A stretch of DNA of 5,399 bases from CAXGUU01 sp964012875 (GCA_964012875.1 CAXGUU010000229.1:1-5399), one strand, 5' to 3'; counted from the stretch's first letter, positions 1-5,399 are shown. Notes: generated from the letters alone by a model not told the origin. A program made the numbers and translations.

Positions 1-36
1 CGCGCCGCTGTCGTGGCAGAGCGTCAAGCTGAATAG
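1..36 (+). CDS. Possible C-terminal tail of an upstream gene (partial)
   Basis: In frame 1 the window opens with an uninterrupted run of 11 codons that translates as RAAVVAERQAE and ends at a TAG at 34-36. The Ala/Val/Glu-rich composition is compatible with the end of a real protein. About 77 bp then separate this stop from the preferred start of the FemAB-like gene, which would suit an operon partner. The fragment is too short to identify, and frame 2 is also open, to a TGA at 119-121. This is therefore a weak call made only from frame and spacing. Confidence 0.25.
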   Translation, partial: RAAVVAERQAE

Positions 37-96
37 CTTCATGGCTCGCTGTATAGGCGCATCCAACGTTGCTGTCGGTCGTAAAGCGGCGCGGCC

Positions 97-101
97 GGAG
101 G
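97..101 (+). promoter_or_regulatory. Shine-Dalgarno candidate for the FemAB-like gene
   Basis: GGAGG lies 12 nt before GTG at 114 and only 3 nt before GTG at 105. Neither spacing is ideal. The GTG at 114 fits the family N-terminus better. The far-upstream TTG at 69 has no ribosome binding site that I can see. Confidence 0.4.
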
Positions 102-113
102 CGCGTGCTGGCA

Positions 114-1145
114 GTGACTGACCTCCCGATACAGCAGTTGTCTCAATTTCCCGATGCTGAGTGGGACGCGTATGTTGTCGCACATCCACAGGCACGATTC
201 TTTCATCTGAGTGCGTGGGGTGATGTCTACCGCGCTATTGGGTATCTGGAACCCTGTTTCATTTACGCTAGGAAAGCCGGGCGTATTTGCGGAGTTCTGC
301 CTATGGCCAGGGTTTCAGGTTTGTTCGGTGCGGGACTTCTGTTGGCGAGCCCGTTTTGCGTTCTCGGCGGTGTGCTGGCCGACGATGAGGCTATTGAAAA
401 CGCGCTTGAGGACAAGGCGCTGTCGCTCGGTGCGGAGCAGGGTTGTCGCCAGCTTGAACTGCGCGGGCTGGAAGACAACAAAGGTGCTGATGCCTGCGAT
501 CGCGGCTATGCCTATTTTTCTCGTCGAATCTCCCGGTCAGACGAGGAGAATCTCAAGCAGGTACCGCGCAAACAGCGCGCTATGATTCGCAAAGGCGAGT
601 CAGCCGGCCTCGAGTTCGACACGGGCATTGAGTTGTCGGAATTCGATGCCCTGTACTCCCGCAGCATGCGCGACCTTGGTACGCCACGTTATGCGCCGCA
701 GCTGTTCGAATCCTTGCTCGATTCTTTCGGTGAGCGCACGTCAATTGCCGGGGTGCGTGAGAGCGGGAACCTGGTGGCCGCAGTGATGAGTTTTCGTTTT
801 CGGGAATGCATCATGCCCTACTACGCTGGCGCGGTGCCGCGCGCACGGGCGCTGAACGCCTATGACTTTATCTACTGGCGTTTGATGCAGGAAGCCGCCC
901 GTGCGGGATGCACGGAATTTGATTTCGGCCGCAGTCTGGTCGGCTCAGGCGCTTACGCGTTCAAGAAAAATTGGGGTTTCGAGCCGCAGCCCATGGTGTA
1001 TCGACACATCGCGATCAACAACGCCCCAATGGCAAGGGTCGATCCCGAAAGCGGCTTTAATCGCCTGGCCCGGCGCGTCTGGTCGTGTCTGCCGCTGGGG
1101 GTGGCAAACCGGCTCGGCCCGCTGGTGGCGCGCCGACTCACCTGA
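114..1145 (+). CDS. FemAB-like GNAT-fold protein of the exosortase/PEP-CTERM-associated type
   Basis: The protein resembles the FemAB-related proteins that accompany exosortase-type exopolysaccharide loci. These are presumed cytoplasmic acyl or aminoacyl transferases of the GNAT fold; their substrate is not established. Numbered from a TTG at 69, the landmarks are: EWDAYVVAHPQARFFHLSAW at residues 31-50, at the start of the first transferase half; ASPFCVLGG at 93-101; the basic linker VPRKQRAMIRKGE at 165-177; the second-half signature FDFGRS at 284-289 followed by FKKNWG at 298-303; and a C-terminal W-S-C-L-P-L-G-V-A-N-R-L-G-P stretch typical of the family. I prefer the GTG at 114 (343 aa) because family members begin only a few residues before the 'W-D-A-Y-V' block, and the arginine-rich leader from 69 looks non-native. 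GTG at 105 is an alternative. The gene is convergent with the deacetylase, 29 bp away. Family assignment is fairly sure; the biochemical role is inferred. Confidence 0.85.
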   Translation: MTDLPIQQLSQFPDAEWDAYVVAHPQARFFHLSAWGDVYRAIGYLEPCFIYARKAGRICGVLPMARVSGLFGAGLLLASPFCVLGGVLADDEAIENALEDKALSLGAEQGCRQLELRGLEDNKGADACDRGYAYFSRRISRSDEENLKQVPRKQRAMIRKGESAGLEFDTGIELSEFDALYSRSMRDLGTPRYAPQLFESLLDSFGERTSIAGVRESGNLVAAVMSFRFRECIMPYYAGAVPRARALNAYDFIYWRLMQEAARAGCTEFDFGRSLVGSGAYAFKKNWGFEPQPMVYRHIAINNAPMARVDPESGFNRLARRVWSCLPLGVANRLGPLVARRLT

Positions 1146-1163
1146 GCGGCGATTGCGGCGCCC

Positions 1164-1180
1164 GACTGAAGATTTCAGTC
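1164..1180. terminator. Hairpin between convergent genes, possible bidirectional terminator
   Basis: GACTGAA (1164-1170) and TTCAGTC (1174-1180) form a perfect 7-bp stem around a GAT loop. The stem can be lengthened by two CG pairs if C1181 is bulged out. It begins 18 bp after the FemAB-like stop codon and overlaps the deacetylase stop codon (TCA at 1175-1177), so it could serve both transcripts. There is no T-tract on either side, so intrinsic termination would be weak. It could instead protect the RNA 3' ends. Confidence 0.4.
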
Positions 1181-2017
1181 CGGCTCAAACACCTGAAGTT
1201 GATCCGGTTCCATCGCTTCAACCCGCTCGCGCATAGGCGCACCTGTTTCAATGCAGGGCGACCCGGCCAGCCGCTCAATTTTCCTAAGCGTAGCCCGGCG
1301 ATTGCGCCAGAGCAGCAGGCTCATCGCGGCAGACGTACCCGGAAACCTGAAATAGGGCTCGGTGTCATCGATGTCGTACGGGTGAATATAGCTCCACAAC
1401 AGGACCTCGGGTGCGATTGCGCGAACAACGGCAGCTTGCAGCAAACCCGGCAGGTAGCGCAGGTAGATCCCGCCGAGCGCCGGGATGCTGAGTGGTCCCA
1501 GGTGAACTACCGGCGCCGGCAGCTCTATGATGCCCGAAGGCCAGGCGAACGGGGCCCGTGGCGCGCCGGGCAGCCCAAACAGCGGATTGGCTGCCGGCAA
1601 GACGCTGGATGAGTATTTGAAGTCAAGCTCGGCGAGGAGATCTGAGACCCAGACAGTGTCAGCCGTCAACGAGAAAACAGGCGCTCTGAATCCTGTGACT
1701 GCCTCACCTGCTGCATCCTCGAGCAGTGATTTTGCGTCGACAAGCTTCGGTCTCAGCGCGGCGCCGGATTCCTGGGTCAGCGGCGTGTGCGTGGCGGAAT
1801 GTAAGGCGAATTCGTGACCGTTCGCGACAGCTTCTCGAATGAGCGCGCGGCACGAAGAAACGAGATCGCCGACGATGAAGATTGTCGCGCGCGCTCCAAG
1901 TTTTTCCAGGTGTTCGAGGATGGCACGGCCGTTGGTCTGATATCGGCAAGCGGGATTCGCCCCGAGCGTGTGGTCTTCGAGATCAAGCGTGAATGTCAGC
2001 GACCGCGCGTTTGTCAT
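1175..2017 (-). CDS. NodB-fold polysaccharide deacetylase family protein (DUF3473-like C-terminus)
   Basis: The 280-residue protein belongs to the carbohydrate esterase 4/NodB-like deacetylases, metal-dependent hydrolases that remove acetyl groups from amino sugars. Its layout matches the short type found near exosortase loci. Visible motifs are the metal-site Asp region LDLED (11-15), the His pair HSATH (73-77), GFRAPVFS (109-116), the FKYSSSVLP strand (133-141), the PxxGGIYLRYLP block typical of the DUF3473 region (179-190), and the late histidine in SYIHPYDID (209-217). The usual Tyr-Asp-Ser-Ser of motif four reads Tyr-Ser-Ser-Ser here. There is no signal peptide, so it should act in the cytoplasm, for example on a lipid-linked or soluble intermediate. 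The ATG at 2017 is chosen because it overlaps the preceding gene's stop as TGATG and starts directly before the core domain. No Shine-Dalgarno is visible, which suggests translational coupling. The related allantoinase (PuuE) branch acts on cyclic amides, so a non-sugar substrate cannot be excluded. Confidence 0.85.
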   Translation of the reverse strand: MTNARSLTFTLDLEDHTLGANPACRYQTNGRAILEHLEKLGARATIFIVGDLVSSCRALIREAVANGHEFALHSATHTPLTQESGAALRPKLVDAKSLLEDAAGEAVTGFRAPVFSLTADTVWVSDLLAELDFKYSSSVLPAANPLFGLPGAPRAPFAWPSGIIELPAPVVHLGPLSIPALGGIYLRYLPGLLQAAVVRAIAPEVLLWSYIHPYDIDDTEPYFRFPGTSAAMSLLLWRNRRATLRKIERLAGSPCIETGAPMRERVEAMEPDQLQVFEPD

Positions 2018-3159
2018 CAAGCCCGCGTGTATTTTGATTTGAAATGCGATTCGAATATTTGAGTCGGGAAGAGCGCCATGCCCAAATCGCGGACCGACTG
2101 CCGCCACCAGGAACATGGTACATACCAGCGCGCGATGCTGCGCGTGCGGTCCTGAACGTCAAATACAGTGCGCTGTAAATTCGACTGGTAAGCGGTAAAC
2201 GCTTCGGCCCGTTCATAAGTCGATAGGGCATCGGCCAGCACGCAGGCGCCCGTGAACGCCATCGTCGCGCCCTGCCCGGATATCAAGGTTAGACTGTGTG
2301 CGGCATCTCCGGTCAGGACACTGTGATGTTTGTACCAGTCGTTGATGCGAACCTGGATCAGTGGGTCGATATAGAACCCCCCGTCTGCGGGGCAATAGTC
2401 GAGCACATCGCGCACGATACCCCTGGTCCCAGAGTAGGCGGCCTGCAGAAAGCCACGGCGTGTAGCGGGCGAGGGCGCTTCGCCAATATCGGTCGCCCAT
2501 ACAAAGACTGCGGCCAGATCGTCTTTCGGTGTCGTGAAGATCACCATGTAGCGATCGCATTCCATGTGGGTTTCGAATTTCTGTTTAAGGGCCGCGATAT
2601 TGGGCAGCCGGTAGGCCGCGGCACACAGCCCGAGATACCTAAATTGCACCTGGTCGCTGGCGAAGCTCAGGCGCCGCACGCCCGAATGCAATCCGTCAGC
2701 GCCGATGATGACGTCGTACTCGTCCTCGCTGCCATCTGAAAAACGAACCATCGAGCGGCGCCTGCCTGGCGTAATTGATTCTATGTTCGTGCCGAACCTG
2801 AATTCAGCCAGGTTGCGGGCATGGCTATAAAGGATGTCCTGCAGGTCGTCCCGCATGATCTGCACGACGTCTACACCTTCAAAAAGCGAGCGGTAATCAA
2901 ACTTAAGCAACGTATTGCGGCCGCGGTGATAGCTCGACGAAGTGACACCGGCACAACGCTCACGAATTTCGGGCAACAACTCGAGCTGATCGGCGAACCG
3001 GTACGATCGATGAGACAAGGAAATAATGTAGCCGTCGGCACGAACATCCGGTGCCCGCTCAACGATTGTGGGCTTAAAACCCTGACGACCAAGCCAGACC
3101 GCGCTCGTAAGCCCGGCCACACCGGCACCGGAGATGAGAATTTTGCTATTGGGGTTCAT
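2017..3159 (-). CDS. FAD-dependent monooxygenase, class A (UbiH/TetX-like fold)
   Basis: This 380-residue protein is a single-component flavoprotein hydroxylase. Such enzymes use NAD(P)H and O2 to hydroxylate aromatic or other activated substrates in the cytoplasm. The FAD-binding dinucleotide fold opens the protein: ISGAGVAGL (9-17) with the ribose-binding Glu of IVERA (32-36). R103 in IMRDDLQ is the conserved Arg after the first sheet. The DG motif is GADGLHSGVR (153-162), and the GD motif that closes the FAD site is TGDAAHS (283-289), followed by SGQGATMAFTGACVLADAL (294-312). The proline usually found between the GD histidine and the GQG turn is absent, and the 'DA' of the following helix reads 'GA'; the latter occurs in some subfamilies. 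The ATG at 3159 is placed right before the Rossmann strand. A TTG at 3222 would add 21 unrelated residues. There is no strong ribosome binding site at either start. The stop overlaps the deacetylase start, implying one transcript. The substrate is unknown. Confidence 0.9.
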   Translation of the reverse strand: MNPNSKILISGAGVAGLTSAVWLGRQGFKPTIVERAPDVRADGYIISLSHRSYRFADQLELLPEIRERCAGVTSSSYHRGRNTLLKFDYRSLFEGVDVVQIMRDDLQDILYSHARNLAEFRFGTNIESITPGRRRSMVRFSDGSEDEYDVIIGADGLHSGVRRLSFASDQVQFRYLGLCAAAYRLPNIAALKQKFETHMECDRYMVIFTTPKDDLAAVFVWATDIGEAPSPATRRGFLQAAYSGTRGIVRDVLDYCPADGGFYIDPLIQVRINDWYKHHSVLTGDAAHSLTLISGQGATMAFTGACVLADALSTYERAEAFTAYQSNLQRTVFDVQDRTRSIARWYVPCSWWRQSVRDLGMALFPTQIFESHFKSKYTRA

Positions 3160-3323
3160 AGTTCTGAAGTTGGCCGCCTGGAGAAGCTCTGACTGAGTTC
3201 GGGTCGAGTGGCTCGGGGGCAATTGTGCGAAGAGGAGGCGCGAGCCACCTGGATTGGCCCCGAAGGCGGGCGTAATAGCACCCCATCCGACCCGCCAAGC
3301 CTCGCGCAGTTTACGCCGGCCCG
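3160..3323 (-). other. 164-bp intergenic region with overlapping inverted repeats
   Basis: This gap separates the luciferase-like gene from the FAD monooxygenase. It holds three sets of inverted repeats. GCGCGAG (3238-3244) pairs with CTCGCGC (3301-3307). GGCGGG (3265-3270) pairs with CCCGCC (3291-3296). GGCGGGCGTAA (3265-3275) pairs with TTACGCCGGCC (3311-3321) with one mismatch. The first and third sets cross, and the second and third share an arm, so they cannot all form as simple hairpins. The last repeat starts three bases after the luciferase-like stop codon, as expected for a terminator or RNA-stabilising structure, although no T-run follows. I found no convincing promoter or small gene. 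Confidence 0.4.
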
Positions 3324-4358
3324 TTACTCCTGAAAATGTGGCATGACCTCACGCGCGAACAGTTCAACCGACGTCATTGCCTGGGCGCCGCTGAGACCTG
3401 GCAGATGCATCCAGCAAACGACTTCCGTGGGACGGACTGCGCTACGATATTTTTCCAGCTCCTGAATAGCGAATTCCGGGTCGCCAATGATGTAGCGATT
3501 CTTGAAGTTCTCGAAATCAACCTGATCCTTGTCTGTAATGACCGACCCATCGGCGGCGCGCAGCACGCGGTCACCCGCCGCAGAAGCGGCGCCGTAAAGC
3601 TCGGTAAACAGGTAGTTCAGTGCCGGCGCTGCCATTTCTTCAGCTTTGGCGTGTGATTCAGCGACAAATACCGACCGAATAATAGGTCGCTCCGGTATTT
3701 CCCAGCCGATTTTTTCGGCTTCTTCTTCGTAGGGTCGAAAATGCTCCACGAGTTCTTCAGGCCCGTGTCGCGGTGACATGATCTGGACTGCGTGACGGCG
3801 AGCTGCCCGTCGCAATGAAGATTTCGCCGAGACGCCGTACCAGATCGGCGGATGCGGATTCTGCATAGGTTTAGGTGTCATGCGCGTCTCAGGCACCGTG
3901 TAGTACTTGCCGTTGAAAGAAAAAGTGTCTTCTGTCCACGCTAAAGTCATCAGGTCCAGCGCTTCTTCGAATCGCCCGACCCGCTCATCGCGAGGAATAT
4001 TGTGCGCTGCGAATTCTTCCGCGACGTAGCCTGGCGCCACGCCGAAAACGAAACGACCGTTGGATATGTTGTCCAGAACGGCGATGTCTTCGGCCAGTTT
4101 CAATGGCGCATAGAGCGGTACCAGTAAGACGCCGGTACCAATGCGCATGCGGTTGGTTACGGTAGCCGCTGCGGTACAGGCAAGTAACGGGCCCGGACAC
4201 AGCCCGTCTTTTTGTGCGTGGTGGGAGACCTGCAAGCAGGACTCGTATCCCAGGTCTTCCGCGCGCGGCAGACATTCGAGCATGTCTTCATAGGGTTCGC
4301 GCCACGACAGGCCGCTAGCCGGCGGCACCTGTTGCGAAAAGAGCAAGCCAAATTTCAT
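3324..4358 (-). CDS. Luciferase-like (LLM class) flavin-dependent monooxygenase
   Basis: The 344-residue protein is a single-domain TIM-barrel oxidoreductase of the bacterial luciferase family. Family members use reduced FMN, or in some lineages F420, supplied by a partner reductase. Diagnostic stretches are the first strand MKFGLLFSQQ (1-10), RAEDLGYESCLQVSHH (32-47), the strand and loop MRIGTGVLLVPLYAPLKLAEDIAVLDNISNGR (71-102, split here by function into the cofactor-facing strand and the following helix), FGVAPGYVAEEF (105-116), RFEEALDLM (129-137), and the NPHPPIWYG strand (167-175). Length is normal for the family. The ATG at 4358 is preferred over a GTG at 4403 because it begins with the first barrel strand and has GAGGA 7 nt upstream. 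The gene starts 17 bp after the PxpA-like stop, so the two are surely cotranscribed. No flavin reductase lies in the window. Neither cofactor (FMN or F420) nor substrate can be read from the sequence. Confidence 0.9.
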   Translation of the reverse strand: MKFGLLFSQQVPPASGLSWREPYEDMLECLPRAEDLGYESCLQVSHHAQKDGLCPGPLLACTAAATVTNRMRIGTGVLLVPLYAPLKLAEDIAVLDNISNGRFVFGVAPGYVAEEFAAHNIPRDERVGRFEEALDLMTLAWTEDTFSFNGKYYTVPETRMTPKPMQNPHPPIWYGVSAKSSLRRAARRHAVQIMSPRHGPEELVEHFRPYEEEAEKIGWEIPERPIIRSVFVAESHAKAEEMAAPALNYLFTELYGAASAAGDRVLRAADGSVITDKDQVDFENFKNRYIIGDPEFAIQELEKYRSAVRPTEVVCWMHLPGLSGAQAMTSVELFAREVMPHFQE

Positions 4359-4365
4359 CGTCAGA

Positions 4366-4370
4366 TCCTC
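4366..4370 (-). promoter_or_regulatory. Shine-Dalgarno of the luciferase-like gene
   Basis: On the minus strand GAGGA sits 7 nt before the ATG at 4358, within the 17-bp gap after the PxpA-like gene. It decides the start in favour of this ATG over the upstream GTG at 4403. Confidence 0.7.
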
Positions 4371-4375
4371 GTGCG

Positions 4376-5140
4376 CTAACTCATGACCGGCGCGATTTTG
4401 CACCCGGTCTCATGGAGCGCTTTGCGAACTGCGTCGCCAACGTCGGTTGAGTTGGGGCCGTCACCGTGAATGCACAGGCTTTCGGCGTCGAGGGGAATCA
4501 AGCTGCCATCAATTGCCTCGACCTTTTCTGACTCGACATAGCGTTTGACCTGAGCCGCAGCAAAAGCAGTGTCGGTTTCGTGCTTGGTTCGCTGTATCAC
4601 CAGCGTCCCATCCGGCGCGTACTGGAGGTCCGGATAAATTTCGCCGACGACCCGGATGCCCGCTTTCCTAGCCGCCTCTGGCATGGCGGCCGTGGTCGGG
4701 GCAGGCCAGTAGAGCATTGGCGTATCCGGAAAAGAAGCGATGGCCTCGGCCACGGCTACGGCTAATTCTTCCTCAGTGCGCAGGACTGAATAAAACGCAC
4801 CATGCGGTTTGATGTGATGCAAACGCATGCCATTCTTCTGTAATGCTGCCTGCAGCGCTCCAGTCTGGTAAAGTACATACGCGTGCGCGTCTTCGGGCGT
4901 AATGTTCATCGCGCGACGGCCAAATCCAAGCAGATCAGGCAGACCTGGGTGGGAACCAACCACGACCGAATGAGCCTTGGCCAACTCGACTGTTTTGATC
5001 ATTGTCACCGGGTCGCTCGCGTGGAAGCCGCAGGCGACGTTGGCGGTGGTGATCCGCGGCATCATGCCCTCGTCGTTTCCCATGTTCCAGTTACCAAAGC
5101 TCTCGCCCATATCGCAATTGATATCGATAGATTCCAGCAT
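4376..5140 (-). CDS. pxpA: LamB/YcsF family protein, 5-oxoprolinase subunit A-like
   Basis: The 254-residue protein matches the LamB/YcsF family. Its best-known member, PxpA, works with PxpB and PxpC in ATP-dependent opening of 5-oxoproline to glutamate. Conserved blocks appear in order: IDINCDMGESFG (5-16), TANVACGFHASDP (32-44), GSHPGLPDLLGFGRR (62-76), YQTGAL (91-96), KPHGAFY (111-117), and CIHGDGPNS (223-231). Length is that of a complete family member. Two features are off-type: the usual 'F-A-D-R-x-Y' before the D-G-x-L turn reads Y-P-D-L-Q-Y (169-174), and no PxpB or PxpC gene adjoins it. Instead a luciferase-like monooxygenase follows after 17 bp. The ATG at 5140 is fixed by GGAGG 8 nt upstream; the in-frame TTG at 5155 overlaps that site. 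Family membership is firm. The 5-oxoprolinase activity is uncertain, since a separate PxpBC locus may exist elsewhere or the protein may act on another cyclic amide. Confidence 0.9.
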   Translation of the reverse strand: MLESIDINCDMGESFGNWNMGNDEGMMPRITTANVACGFHASDPVTMIKTVELAKAHSVVVGSHPGLPDLLGFGRRAMNITPEDAHAYVLYQTGALQAALQKNGMRLHHIKPHGAFYSVLRTEEELAVAVAEAIASFPDTPMLYWPAPTTAAMPEAARKAGIRVVGEIYPDLQYAPDGTLVIQRTKHETDTAFAAAQVKRYVESEKVEAIDGSLIPLDAESLCIHGDGPNSTDVGDAVRKALHETGCKIAPVMS

Positions 5141-5148
5141 CTGACGTT

Positions 5149-5153
5149 CCTCC
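5149..5153 (-). promoter_or_regulatory. Strong Shine-Dalgarno of the PxpA-like gene
   Basis: GGAGG on the minus strand lies 8 nt before the ATG at 5140. It is the clearest ribosome binding site in the window, as expected for the first gene of an operon. Confidence 0.8.
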
Positions 5154-5287
5154 AAAAGCTAATGCCGCCAAGTGTAACGCTCGCAGACACTACCCCGCGA
5201 CACAGCGGCTGATGATCGCCCATAGGACCGGTTGATCTGACCTTACTCCGAAGGGTCTGATACCCGGTTGAGCCGTGGGGGCTTAAT
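5154..5287 (-). promoter_or_regulatory. Leader/promoter region of the minus-strand operon, with repeat motifs
   Basis: The promoter of the PxpA-like gene must lie here or overlap the divergent tRNA promoter. I see no convincing -35/-10 pair on the minus strand. Two sequence features could be regulator sites: the 13-bp dyad GGGTCTGATACCC (5253-5265), and the direct repeat CCGGTTGA at 5228-5235 and 5264-5271, 36 bp apart. A small divergent regulator gene is not present. Confidence 0.35.
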
Positions 5288-5316
5288 TTGACAGGGTTTG
5301 GGGCGCCACTGATAAT
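5288..5316 (+). promoter_or_regulatory. Sigma70 promoter of tRNA-Arg
   Basis: A perfect -35 box TTGACA (5288-5293) is followed after 17 bp by GATAAT (5311-5316), one base from the TATAAT consensus. Transcription would start near 5323, a few bases before the tRNA. The bases after the -10 box are almost all G and C (CGCGCCCC), the kind of discriminator associated with stringent (ppGpp) control of stable RNA promoters. Confidence 0.85.
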
Positions 5317-5324
5317 CGCGCCCC
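5300..5324. repeat. 7-bp inverted repeat flanking the -10 box
   Basis: GGGGCGC (5300-5306) and GCGCCCC (5318-5324) are perfect inverted copies separated by 11 bp that contain the -10 element of the tRNA promoter. The symmetry could form an operator, or it may be chance in a GC-rich discriminator. Confidence 0.5.
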
Positions 5325-5328
5325 TCGC

Positions 5329-5399
5329 GCGCCCGTAGCTCAGCTGGATAGAGTACCTGGCTACGAACCAGGGGGTCGGAGGTTCGAATCCTTCCGGGC
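5329..5399 (+). tRNA. tRNA-Arg (anticodon ACG), 3' end cut by the window
   Basis: The cloverleaf is clear. The acceptor 5' strand is GCGCCCG (5329-5335), followed by T8-A9. The D arm has GCTC (5338-5341) against GAGT (5351-5354). The anticodon stem CCTGG/CCAGG (5356-5360, 5368-5372) holds the loop CTACGAA with anticodon ACG at 5363-5365. After a five-base variable loop (5373-5377), the T arm is GGAGG-TTCGAAT-CCTTC (5378-5394). The acceptor 3' strand CGGGC (5395-5399) lacks its last two bases, the discriminator base and any CCA, which lie beyond the window. ACG is normally edited to ICG by TadA, reading CGU, CGC and CGA codons. Confidence 0.95.

Noticed and set aside
41..121. 26-codon plus-strand open frame ending just past the FemAB-like start (possible leader peptide)
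   Set aside because: No ribosome binding site before its ATG and no recognisable composition such as a run of regulatory codons. The overlap with the GTG at 114 may be chance.
1085..1612. 175-codon plus-strand open frame across the convergent junction
   Set aside because: It covers the end of the FemAB-like gene and the antisense of the deacetylase, both of which have clear family motifs. Its own product is Arg/Pro/Gln-rich with no recognisable domain.
2296..2739. 147-codon plus-strand open frame inside the FAD monooxygenase
   Set aside because: It is wholly antisense to a region with conserved flavoprotein motifs and shows no family features or ribosome binding site of note.
3160..3222. 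N-terminal extension of the FAD monooxygenase to the TTG at 3222
   Set aside because: The extra 21 residues precede the normal first strand of the FAD fold, do not look like a targeting peptide, and the TTG has no Shine-Dalgarno.
5329..5399. tRNA gene as an integration site with a neighbouring mobile element
   Set aside because: No integrase, phage gene or direct repeat of the tRNA end is visible in the window, and the 3' end of the tRNA, where attachment sites usually lie, is outside it.

Overview
The window looks like chromosomal DNA of a moderately GC-rich proteobacterium, most likely a free-living gammaproteobacterium. This rests on a FemAB-type protein and a deacetylase of the kinds found beside exosortase (PEP-CTERM/XrtA) exopolysaccharide loci, a tRNA-Arg(ACG) with a near-consensus sigma70 promoter, and ordinary Shine-Dalgarno sites. 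The taxonomic guess is inference. I see no insertion sequence, phage gene or CRISPR array.

Layout. Positions 1-36 may be the tail of an upstream plus-strand gene. A plus-strand FemAB/GNAT-like gene follows (about 114-1145). A convergent gap of 29 bp holds a compact hairpin. Four minus-strand genes, read from right to left, fill the rest: a LamB/YcsF (PxpA-like) protein (5140-4376), a luciferase-like flavin monooxygenase (4358-3324), a class A FAD monooxygenase (3159-2017), and a NodB-fold polysaccharide deacetylase (2017-1175). The first two are 17 bp apart. The last two share one base (TGATG). Between the two pairs lies a 164-bp gap with overlapping inverted repeats, so there is either one four-gene transcript or two two-gene transcripts. 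At the right edge is a tRNA-Arg gene cut off by the window end, preceded by TTGACA-17 bp-GATAAT with a perfect 7-bp dyad around the -10 box.

How the genes may work together. The deacetylase and the FemAB protein, which face each other, both belong to families seen in exosortase-associated polysaccharide loci, so this end may be an outlier of such a locus. The minus-strand array is less usual. It places two flavin oxygenases between two hydrolases whose folds belong to the same deacetylase-like barrel superfamily. One reading is an oxidation and hydrolysis pathway for a cyclic amide or related ring compound. The other is that the deacetylase belongs functionally to the polysaccharide side and only rides on the oxygenase transcript. 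The sequence alone does not decide.
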